A stretch of 5,885 nt of DNA from Acidobacteriota bacterium (GTDB taxonomy: Bacteria; Acidobacteriota; Thermoanaerobaculia; Thermoanaerobaculales; Sulfomarinibacteraceae). Position numbers and translations under genes: made by a program. Position 1 is the stretch's first letter; every line of letters begins with the position of its first letter. Location: NCBI GenBank assembly GCA_030637805.1, contig DAOWFV010000075.1, forward strand, positions 1-5,885. Reading direction: 5' to 3'. This document shows positions 1 to 5,305 of the stretch, in pieces. Under the pieces are notes generated by a model. It was given only the letters and a program-made list of their open reading frames with translations, did not search any database and was not told the DNA's origin.

Positions 1-827
1 TATTGAAGCCGCGGGAAGGTCGCGGGCGGCTCGATACCCACCAGCGGGAAGAGGCGACCGAAGAGACCTTCCACCAGGGAGAAGATGTCCTCCTCGGAGA
101 TGAAAGAGGCCTCCACGTCGATCTGCGTGAACTCGGGTTGACGGTCGGCGCGCAGGTCCTCGTCGCGGAAGCAGCGTGCGATCTGCAGGTAGCGCCCGAG
201 ACCGGCCACCTGCAGCAGCTGTTTGAAAAGCTGGGGCGACTGGGGCAGGGCATAGAAAGAGCCCTTGTGGACCCGCGACGGAACGAGGAAGTCCCGGGCC
301 CCCTCTGGGGTGGAGCGGGTGAGAATCGGGGTCTCCACCTCGATGAAATCCATCTCGTCGAAGAAACGGCGGGTCGCCGCCACCACCTTGTGACGCAGGA
401 CCATATTCGAGGTCATCTCCGGCCGCCGCAAGTCGAGGTAGCGGTGCGTCAAGCGCAATTCCTCAGAGGCGTTGACGCCGTCCTCGATGACGAACGGCGG
501 AGTTTCCGCGGCGGTGAGCAGCTCCAGCTCCTCGACTCGGACCTCGATCTCGCCGCTGGCCAGCTCCAGGTTGGCCTGGCCTTCGGCGCGCGGGCGAACC
601 GTGCCGCGAACCATCACAACGTCTTCCCCGGAAAGACGCTCTCCCTCGCCCACCATGGCCTCCTCGAAGACCAGCTGAACCAACCCACTGCGGTCCCTGA
701 TATCGACGAAGACCAGTCCCCCGAGGTCTCGTCGGCGCCGAACCCATCCTACAAGCTCCACCTGCTCGCCGACCTTTGCCAGGTCCAGGGACGCGCACCA
801 CGGTCTTTCCCAGGCGCTCATGGTCAT
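1..827 (-). CDS. aspS: Aspartyl-tRNA synthetase, N-terminal part (3' end cut by window edge)
   Basis: Charges tRNA(Asp) with aspartate in the cytoplasm; class II synthetase. The 275 visible codons begin with an OB-fold anticodon-binding domain (about residues 15-105, with GWVRRRRDLGGLVF at 27-40). The start of the catalytic domain follows: the STPEGARDFLVPSR block (172-185), ALPQSPQLFKQLL (193-205), and motif 2 with CFRDEDLRADRQPEFTQID (219-237). This closely matches the bacterial AspRS family. The sequence stops at FPRLQ, just before the region that normally leads into the bacteria-specific GAD insert, so motif 3 lies outside the window. I chose the ATG at 827-825 because a GGAG (837-834) sits 6 nt upstream and because this ATG overlaps the hisS stop as ATGA. 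A second in-frame ATG at 821 is badly spaced from that site. It is probably translated by coupling from hisS. The residue at the tRNA-discrimination site is Leu35, but Gly83 matches the non-discriminating type (see findings). Confidence 0.96.
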   Translation of the reverse strand, partial: MTMSAWERPWCASLDLAKVGEQVELVGWVRRRRDLGGLVFVDIRDRSGLVQLVFEEAMVGEGERLSGEDVVMVRGTVRPRAEGQANLELASGEIEVRVEELELLTAAETPPFVIEDGVNASEELRLTHRYLDLRRPEMTSNMVLRHKVVAATRRFFDEMDFIEVETPILTRSTPEGARDFLVPSRVHKGSFYALPQSPQLFKQLLQVAGLGRYLQIARCFRDEDLRADRQPEFTQIDVEASFISEEDIFSLVEGLFGRLFPLVGIEPPATFPRLQ

Positions 828-2095
828 GTGTTTCTCCGATTCAGTAAACGCGAAAGGTAGCTGGGAACCTCGTCCAAAGCCACCGTTTCCTGCTCGCCAC
901 GATCGAGATCGCGTACGATCGCCTTCCCCTCCGTCAGCTCGCGCTCGCCCAGGATAACGACCGCGCGAGCTCCGATCTTCGACGCCCACTTGAGGCCGGC
1001 CTTCAACGAGCGCCCCGTGACCTCGGCCGGAGCCGTGAGCCCTTCAGCTACGAGATCGCGGCTCAAGGCGAGACCCGGCGCAGCCGCTCCCGCACCCAGC
1101 GGCAGCACCGCGACCACTGGTCGGTCCAGAACACGGCGGCGGAAGATCTCCGGCAGCACCTCCACCAGCCGGTCCTCGCCGATCGCAAAACCGATGCCCG
1201 GCACCTGCGCGCCGCCGAGGTCAGAGACCAGCCGGTCATAACGACCGCCCCCGCAGATCACGATGTCCTCTCCGAGCTCCGGCGACACCACCTCGAAGAC
1301 GGTGCGCAGGTAGTAGTCGAGACCGCGCACCAGCCGCGGGGCGCGGCGAACCGGGATTTTGAGTGCGGCGAGACCTGCCTCGACCGCCTCCACGTGTGTG
1401 CGGGCCTCGTCACTCACCACCTCGGCAACCGGGGTGGTCCCGGTGACAAGTTCGCGGCAGCGCGGCACCTTGCAGTCGAGGATCCGCAGCGGGTTGGCGT
1501 CCCAGCGGCGCTGGCAATCGCCGCAAAGCTGTTCGCGGTGGGGGGCCAGCTCTCGTTTGAGACCGTCGATGAAGCGGGGCCGGTCCTCGGGATCGCCGAG
1601 GTTGTTGAGCACGATCACGAGATCCTCGAAGCCCAGCTCGGCGAGGAATGTGTGGAGAGCGAGGAGCACCTCGACGTCGGCCTGCGGCGTCGCCGCCCCG
1701 AGAAGTTCGATACCGATCTGGGCGAACTGGCGGTACCGCCCCCTCTGCATCTTCTCGTAGCGGAACATCGGACCCAGGTAGCTCAGGCGAAGAGGCTGCG
1801 GGCGCTGGCCGAGACCGTTCTCGATAAACGCGCGTGCCACCCCGGCGGTGCCTTCCGGGCGCAGGGTGAGGGAGCGGCCCTTGCGGTCGGCAAAGGTGTA
1901 CATCTCCTTGCTCACGATGTCAGTGTCCTCGCCGACCGAGCGCACGAAGAGCTCGGTCGGCTCGAGGACCGGGAGCCGGATCTCCTCGTAGCCAAAGCCG
2001 CCAAAAATGCGGTAGGCCAAGGCCTCCACCTCGGCCCACAGCCGCGACTCGGGTGGGAGTATGTCGCGGGTCCCCTTGACCTTTCGGATCAGCAT
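824..2095 (-). CDS. hisS: Histidyl-tRNA synthetase
   Basis: Attaches histidine to tRNA(His) in the cytoplasm; a class II homodimer. The 423-residue product is close to the usual bacterial length of about 420-425. In order it shows the N-terminal KGTRDILPPES (7-17), the motif 1 region with TLRPEGTAGVARAF (77-90), motif 2 (GPMFRYEKMQRGRYRQF, 108-124), the histidine-binding loop LVRGLDYY with the catalytic-type Arg257 (255-262), GGGRYDRLV (282-290), motif 3 (GIGFAIGEDRL, 300-310), and a C-terminal anticodon-binding domain (about 325-420). Cys191, Cys194, Cys208 and Cys213 lie in the insertion domain in a spacing that recurs in many bacterial HisRS. The start is ATG 2095-2093, with a very strong GGGGGAGGAG 5 nt upstream. 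The frame stays open to an ATG at 2251, but that extension lacks a ribosome site and resembles no HisRS N-terminus. The TGA overlaps the aspS ATG, so the two form an operon. Confidence 0.98.
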   Translation of the reverse strand: MLIRKVKGTRDILPPESRLWAEVEALAYRIFGGFGYEEIRLPVLEPTELFVRSVGEDTDIVSKEMYTFADRKGRSLTLRPEGTAGVARAFIENGLGQRPQPLRLSYLGPMFRYEKMQRGRYRQFAQIGIELLGAATPQADVEVLLALHTFLAELGFEDLVIVLNNLGDPEDRPRFIDGLKRELAPHREQLCGDCQRRWDANPLRILDCKVPRCRELVTGTTPVAEVVSDEARTHVEAVEAGLAALKIPVRRAPRLVRGLDYYLRTVFEVVSPELGEDIVICGGGRYDRLVSDLGGAQVPGIGFAIGEDRLVEVLPEIFRRRVLDRPVVAVLPLGAGAAAPGLALSRDLVAEGLTAPAEVTGRSLKAGLKWASKIGARAVVILGERELTEGKAIVRDLDRGEQETVALDEVPSYLSRLLNRRNT

Positions 2096-2100
2096 GCCAA

Positions 2101-2110
2101 CTCCTCCCCC
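2101..2110 (-). promoter_or_regulatory. Strong Shine-Dalgarno site of hisS
   Basis: On the minus strand the sequence GGGGGAGGAG lies 5 nt before the ATG at 2095. It includes the full GGAGG core, 7 nt from the start codon. It decides the hisS start against the upstream in-frame ATG at 2251, which has no purine-rich site before it. Confidence 0.85.
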
Positions 2111-2228
2111 GGTGGGCACCAATCGGGGCCGCAGCGGACGGAGACGAAACGCTACCACAGGCCCTCTGGGAGCGGCAACAGCCGACCACGCACAAAGAAC
2201 CGCAAAAGCCCGAAAAACAGGGGGTTGT

Positions 2229-2271
2229 GGATCTTTGATCGAAGTCGCCATGCGGCAACGACTTCAGATCC
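2229..2271 (-). promoter_or_regulatory. Imperfect hairpin in the presumed hisS 5' leader
   Basis: The plus strand reads GGATCT (2229-2234), TTGATC (2235-2240), GAAGTCG (2241-2247), an 11-nt loop (2248-2258), CGACTTC (2259-2265) and AGATCC (2266-2271). The 7-bp inner and 6-bp outer arms are perfectly complementary, with a one-sided 6-nt bulge. The bulge's GATC (2237-2240) could instead pair with GATC at 2267-2270, which gives two competing folds. The element sits about 130-175 nt upstream of the hisS start codon, probably inside the transcript. Its role is unknown. It lacks a T-box-like conserved core and is not followed by a convincing T-tract, so it is neither a recognised riboswitch nor a clear terminator. 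Confidence 0.5.
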
Positions 2272-2305
2272 AACGAGATAGCGATAAATCGTTGAAAACA
2301 AACAA

Positions 2306-2311
2306 TTTATA
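2306..2311 (-). promoter_or_regulatory. Possible -10 box of the hisS-aspS promoter
   Basis: The minus strand reads TATAAA here, five of six matches to TATAAT, in the only AT-rich stretch upstream of hisS. No good -35 is found 16-18 bp upstream (best is a poor TCTGGC-like hexamer). If used, transcription would begin near 2299 and give a leader of about 200 nt that contains the 2229-2271 hairpin. The assignment rests on position and composition and is weak. Confidence 0.3.
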
Positions 2312-2372
2312 CATCTTTCACCAAGACGGCCAGAATTGAGCGAAGTTCTTGCATTTACATTGGCTTAACGAG

Positions 2373-2396
2373 TTTTCCACAGGGTTTTCCACAGGA
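2373..2396 (+). repeat. Tandem 12-bp repeat with TTTTCCACA (DnaA-box-like) cores
   Basis: Two head-to-tail 12-mers, TTTTCCACAGGG (2373-2384) and TTTTCCACAGGA (2385-2396), differ only in the last base, and a further TTTTTC follows. Each contains TTTTCCACA, one mismatch from the consensus DnaA box TTATCCACA. They border an AT-richer segment (about 2272-2372). A third, weaker site, TGTGGATCT (2226-2234, inverse orientation), matches at 7 of 9 positions. The tandem repeat itself is seen directly. A DnaA-binding or origin role is an inference, and so is an alternative role as an operator for hisS. Confidence 0.6.
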
Positions 2397-2404
2397 TTTT
2401 TCAG

Positions 2405-2426
2405 CGCTCGAAACCGGCTGCGAGCG
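2405..2426. other. Small inverted repeat downstream of tsaC
   Basis: CGCTCG (2405-2410) and CGAGCG (2421-2426) flank a 10-nt loop and lie about 20 nt past the tsaC stop. On the tsaC transcript strand the stem is followed by CTGAAAAATCC, not a T-tract, so it is not a normal intrinsic terminator. It may be a 3'-end stabilising hairpin, or chance in GC-rich DNA. Confidence 0.3.
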
Positions 2427-2445
2427 ACTCCTGATCGAGGCTCAG

Positions 2446-3045
2446 TCAGAGCTCGTCCCAGACGCTCGCTCCGGGGCGCAAGATTCGCGGTCTCGCCGCG
2501 ATGAGATCCACCAGGGTGCTCGGCTCACCGCCCGCCGTGGGACCGGCGTCGAGGACCAGGTCAGGCTCTTCGGCAAGCGAACGGAGCGCCCCGTCTACCT
2601 CAGTGCAGGGTGGGTCACCGTGACGGTTGGCCGAGGTTCCGGTGAGCGGTCCCACCCGGTACAGCAGGGCTCGAAGCAGGGCATGCGCGGGGATCCGCAC
2701 CGCCAAGGTTGCCCCACTGGCGGCAGCGATCTCGGCCCGGCAGGGAAGCACCACCGTGAGAGCTGCAGGCCACAGACGAGACAGCTTGACGCGATGCGAC
2801 TCCGGGACCACGACCAGCGCCTCTACCTGCTCCCAGTCTGCACACAGCACTGGGAGATCGAGGCCCGGGGGGCGCGCCTTCATGGCGCGAATCCGCTCCA
2901 CCGCAGCCGCCCGGCGCGGATCCGCCCCGAGGCCGTAGAAGCTCTCGGTGGGCAGCAGGAGTACACCGCCGCGATCCACCTCCTCGGCGGCCGCCGACAG
3001 CGCCGCCACCGCCTGCTCGCGGTCGGCGAACGGCAGCCGCTTCAT
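2446..3045 (-). CDS. tsaC: Threonylcarbamoyl-AMP synthase, short TsaC/Sua5/YrdC type
   Basis: Makes threonylcarbamoyl-adenylate from threonine, bicarbonate and ATP. This is the first step of the t6A modification at position 37 of ANN-decoding tRNAs, completed by the TsaD complex. The 199-residue product is a single YrdC domain without the C-terminal Sua5 domain. Visible family blocks are PTESFYGLG (32-40; family form PTETVYGLG), KARPPGLDLPVL (56-67) with the Lys and Arg of the nucleotide/substrate pocket, LWPAALTVVLP (91-101), AVRIPAH (115-121), GPLTGTSANRHGDPP (132-146), DAGPTAGGEPSTLVDL (166-181), and a terminal ILRPGA (188-193). The ATG (3045-3043) overlaps the recN TGA as ATGA, and no strong ribosome site precedes it, which suggests translational coupling to recN. 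The family assignment is secure. Whether tsaC or a Sua5/YwlC-style name is used is convention. Confidence 0.95.
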   Translation of the reverse strand: MKRLPFADREQAVAALSAAAEEVDRGGVLLLPTESFYGLGADPRRAAAVERIRAMKARPPGLDLPVLCADWEQVEALVVVPESHRVKLSRLWPAALTVVLPCRAEIAAASGATLAVRIPAHALLRALLYRVGPLTGTSANRHGDPPCTEVDGALRSLAEEPDLVLDAGPTAGGEPSTLVDLIAARPRILRPGASVWDEL

Positions 3046-4745
3046 GCGCCGTCCAGGAGAACTCGGGCGTGGGCATGGGCCGATTCGGTGAGCTCTTCTC
3101 CGGCGAGCATCCGCGCCACCTCGGCCTCTCGCTCCACTCCCTCAAGCGGCGCCGCCCGGGTCACGGCGCGATTTTCGGCAAGGACCTTCTCGACCCGGAA
3201 GTGGCCGCCGGCACGCGCCGCCACCTGTGGCAGGTGGGTGACAACCAGGACCTGGTCGTTGGCGGCGAGCTCGCCCAGCAACTCGGCGAGGGCCGCCGCC
3301 GTGGCGCCACCGAGCCCCGAGTCGACCTCGTCGAAGAGAAGGGTGAGACCCGCGGCAGGATGGCGGCTGCGCAGCACCGTTCGCAGCGCCAGGTGCACGC
3401 GAGAGAGTTCGCCGCCAGACGCTATCCGAGCCATCGGCCGGAGATCCTCTCCGGGGTTCGCGGCGATCAGGAGCGTGCACTCCTCCACGCCATCCCCGTC
3501 GAAGGCCACGGCCGTCTCGCCGCGCATCAGAGGACTGGCAGCCTCCGCTCGGGCCTCCCAACGAAACTCGAGACGGGTCCCCTCCATGGCCAGACGAGAC
3601 AGCACCTCCTCCACAGCGGCGGCCAGCTCGGCGCCCGCCGCGCGCCGCTTGTCGTCCAGCTCTCCGGCGACCTCGTCAAAGACGGCAAGTGCCGCGCTCG
3701 CGGCGGCGGCGGCTTCTTCCAGTCGCTCCTCCACCAATTCCAGCTCGTCCCTTTCTTCACACAGGTCTTCCCGGTGGCCAAGGACATTTTGAAGGGTCGA
3801 GCCGTACTTGAGCATTAGCTGGTCGAGGAGGTGGAGACGCGACTCGATGCTCTCGAGCTCGCCGGGGTCTCCCCCCGTCGCCGCCGCCAGCCCCTGCACC
3901 TCACGCACCACCTCCTCCACATGAACCCGCGCCTCGTCCAGCCGCTCGGTGCCGCCTTCGACCGGAAGACCGAGCTCGCCCATTTCCTCGAGTTCACGTT
4001 CCGCCCGGGCCAGACCGTCGACGACCGCCTGCTCCCCGTCGGCGAGTTGCTCCAGCAGAGAGCTTGAGAGCTCGGCGATCCTGGCCGCGTGACGCAGCAT
4101 GAGGCGACGGCGCCGCAGCTCCTCGTCCTCACCCTCGCGCGGTCCGGCCGCATCGATCTCGGCAAGCTGGAAGGCGATGACATCGAGTCGATCGCGTCGT
4201 GAGGCCCGTGCCGTGAGCAGCCGGTCGAGTTCCTCGGCCGCGGCGCGCCAAGCGAGGAATGCCGCGCGGGTCCTCTCACGCAGGGCATCATGGCCGGCGT
4301 AGTCGTCAACCAGCCGGCGCTGAACAGCGCCGTCCGCGAGGCCGTGCTGCTCGTGCTGGCCGTGGATCGCCAGCAGGTGGGGTGCGACCCGCTGCAGCCC
4401 GCTCGCCGTCACCGACACGTCGTTGAGCCAACACCGGCTGCGACCCGCGCTCGAGACCTCGCGCCGGAGAACCACCATCTCCGCATCCGCCACCCCGAGC
4501 TCCTCGAGGAGCGCCGTGACGGGAGAATCCGAGGCGGCCGTAAACACCCCTTCCACCTGCAGACGGTCGTCGCCGGTCCGGACCATGTCGCTCTGGGCGC
4601 GCTGGCCACTCAGGAGCTTGAGGGACTCCACGAGCAGGGACTTCCCGGCGCCGGTCTCTCCCGTGAGCGCAGAGAAGCCGGGCGCGAACTCGAGTTCCAC
4701 GGCATCAATGATGCCCAGACCACGAACCGAAAGACGCTCGAGCAT
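3042..4745 (-). CDS. recN: DNA repair protein RecN
   Basis: SMC-like ATPase of recombinational double-strand-break repair, acting on nucleoid DNA with RecA. The 567-residue length is typical (about 550-570). The N-terminal half of the ABC-type head has Walker A GETGAGKS (29-36) and the IHGQHEQHGL block (127-136), a RecN hallmark. Residues about 155-400 are rich in Glu, Arg, Leu and Ala, as expected of the two coiled-coil arms. The C-terminal half of the head carries the signature ASGGELSRVHLAL (442-454), Walker B LLFDEVDSGLGG (469-480), and the switch histidine His504 in VVTHLPQVA (501-509). All ATPase elements look intact. The ATG at 4745-4743 has an AGGA 7-8 nt upstream, and the N-terminus MLERLSVRGLGIIDAVELEF aligns with the family. 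I see no obvious LexA/SOS box in the 82 bp upstream. It is first in a two-gene unit with tsaC. Confidence 0.97.
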   Translation of the reverse strand: MLERLSVRGLGIIDAVELEFAPGFSALTGETGAGKSLLVESLKLLSGQRAQSDMVRTGDDRLQVEGVFTAASDSPVTALLEELGVADAEMVVLRREVSSAGRSRCWLNDVSVTASGLQRVAPHLLAIHGQHEQHGLADGAVQRRLVDDYAGHDALRERTRAAFLAWRAAAEELDRLLTARASRRDRLDVIAFQLAEIDAAGPREGEDEELRRRRLMLRHAARIAELSSSLLEQLADGEQAVVDGLARAERELEEMGELGLPVEGGTERLDEARVHVEEVVREVQGLAAATGGDPGELESIESRLHLLDQLMLKYGSTLQNVLGHREDLCEERDELELVEERLEEAAAAASAALAVFDEVAGELDDKRRAAGAELAAAVEEVLSRLAMEGTRLEFRWEARAEAASPLMRGETAVAFDGDGVEECTLLIAANPGEDLRPMARIASGGELSRVHLALRTVLRSRHPAAGLTLLFDEVDSGLGGATAAALAELLGELAANDQVLVVTHLPQVAARAGGHFRVEKVLAENRAVTRAAPLEGVEREAEVARMLAGEELTESAHAHARVLLDGA

Positions 4746-4767
4746 TGCCGCATCCTAGCCCGGATCT

Positions 4768-4796
4768 CTGACGAGGTCACGTCGCCGAAGTACAAT
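4768..4796 (+). promoter_or_regulatory. Sigma70-like promoter of the cupin gene, overlapping a dyad
   Basis: CTGACG (-35, 4768-4773; four of six matches) and TACAAT (-10, 4791-4796; five of six) are separated by exactly 17 bp, which predicts a start near 4803 and a short leader ending in the GGGAGG ribosome site. The -35 lies in a dyad: TGAC-N3-GTCA (4769-4779), nested with GACG-N6-CGTC (4770-4783). This could be an operator. It was inferred from consensus matching only. Confidence 0.45.
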
Positions 4797-4827
4797 GAAG
4801 GTGGGAATCCAGCCCGGGAGGCAACAC

Positions 4828-5220
4828 ATGCCAAACACACCCACCGCCGTGATCCGCAACATCAACTCCGTGGACCCGGTCGTCGTCCCGCGCTGCCGCG
4901 GGACCACGATCCAGGTCATGCTCGGGCCGGAGGGCGGCGCTCCGAACTTCGACACACGCCACTTCACGATCGAGCCCGGCGGACGAATTCCCCGCCACCG
5001 CCATGACGGCATCGAGCACGAGCAGGTGGTGCTCGAGGGGAGGATGGTGCTCGGCCTCGACGAGCAGGAACTCGAGGTCGGAACGGGCGATTGCGTCCTC
5101 ATCCCGGCCGGCGTGGCCCATTGGTACGAGAACCGGGAAACGACCAAGGTTCACTTCATCTGCGTGGTTCCGAGGAGGGTCGACTATCAGACCGAGTGGT
5201 TGGAGGAACCGGCGGACTAG
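4828..5220 (+). CDS. Small single-domain cupin protein, substrate unknown
   Basis: A 130-residue beta-barrel cupin with both conserved motifs. Motif 1 is GGRIPRHRHDGIEHEQVVLEG (51-71) and supplies His57, His59 and Glu63 or Glu65. Motif 2 is GDCVLIPAGVAHWYEN (87-102), a perfect fit to G-x5-P-x-G-x2-H-x3-N, with His98. The three His plus Glu would bind one divalent metal. Such stand-alone cupins include dioxygenases, isomerases and sugar-binding or regulatory proteins, and nothing here singles out a reaction. There is no signal peptide or membrane segment, so it is probably cytoplasmic. I chose ATG 4828 because GGGAGG (4816-4821) lies 6 nt upstream. The in-frame ATG at 4795 falls within the predicted -10 box and lacks a ribosome site. 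The gene diverges from recN and is followed directly by the heptamer repeats. Confidence 0.88.
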   Translation: MPNTPTAVIRNINSVDPVVVPRCRGTTIQVMLGPEGGAPNFDTRHFTIEPGGRIPRHRHDGIEHEQVVLEGRMVLGLDEQELEVGTGDCVLIPAGVAHWYENRETTKVHFICVVPRRVDYQTEWLEEPAD

Positions 5221-5255
5221 AATTCGGAATTAGGAATTCGGAATTAGGAATTAGG
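5221..5255 (+). repeat. Heptamer tandem array, five AATT(C/A)GG units
   Basis: Five perfect 7-bp units follow without a gap: AATTCGG, AATTAGG, AATTCGG, AATTAGG, AATTAGG, then a partial AATTGCC. The first four units form an identical 14-bp dimer repeated twice (5221-5234 and 5235-5248). The array begins at the first base after the cupin TAG stop. It is markedly AT-richer than its surroundings and lies upstream of coaE. The unit length is not a multiple of three, so copy-number change would shift any reading frame through it. No function is assigned. Confidence 0.9.
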
Positions 5256-5305
5256 AATTGCCGCCCACCCGCCCCCTGCAATCCCGAGGGTCGACGCCGT
5301 GTCTT

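Larger units (their letters stand above)
2096..2445. other. Intergenic region between tsaC and hisS
   Basis: These 350 bases carry no convincing gene. Reading toward hisS on the minus strand, they hold a 6-bp hairpin just after tsaC (2405-2426), a 12-bp tandem repeat with TTTTCCACA cores (2373-2396), an AT-rich segment (about 2272-2400) with a possible -10 box, a strong imperfect hairpin (2229-2271), then about 120 nt of GC-rich leader ending in the hisS ribosome site (2101-2110). The long hisS-frame extension across 2096-2251 is read as accidental openness in GC-rich DNA. Confidence 0.8.

Noticed and set aside
3..860. Plus-strand frames of 285 codons here and 295 codons at 1394-2281, opposite aspS and hisS
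   Set aside because: Both are antisense to well-conserved synthetase genes and show no recognisable domain. GC third-position bias leaves them open.
1458..1527. Cys191/Cys194/Cys208/Cys213 of HisRS as a novel zinc site
   Set aside because: A similar Cys pattern around LCxDC...NPLRILDCK is common in bacterial HisRS, so it is not distinctive here.
2203..2224. Intrinsic terminator or attenuator between the leader hairpin and hisS (CCC...GGG followed by CTTTTG)
   Set aside because: The stem is only 3 bp with an 8-nt loop and the T-run is four bases, too weak to call.
2096..2251. 52-residue N-terminal extension of HisRS from the ATG at 2251
   Set aside because: The frame is open, but the ATG has no ribosome site, the residues resemble no HisRS N-terminus, and the ATG at 2095 has a near-perfect Shine-Dalgarno and the family-typical start.
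2264..2314. 16-codon minus-strand ORF (MYKLFVFNDLSLSRWI) as a hisS leader peptide
   Set aside because: It contains no histidine codons, its ATG would lie at or upstream of the predicted transcript start, and the coding content simply reflects AT-rich DNA. A role cannot be supported.
2620..3792. Long plus-strand frame of 390 codons opposite tsaC and recN
   Set aside because: It is an antisense shadow with Ser/Arg-rich low-complexity translation, typical of GC-rich DNA. The minus-strand frames give clear TsaC and RecN motifs.
4795..4827. Eleven-residue upstream extension of the cupin gene from ATG 4795
   Set aside because: This ATG overlaps the predicted -10 box and has no ribosome site, whereas ATG 4828 has GGGAGG at good spacing.
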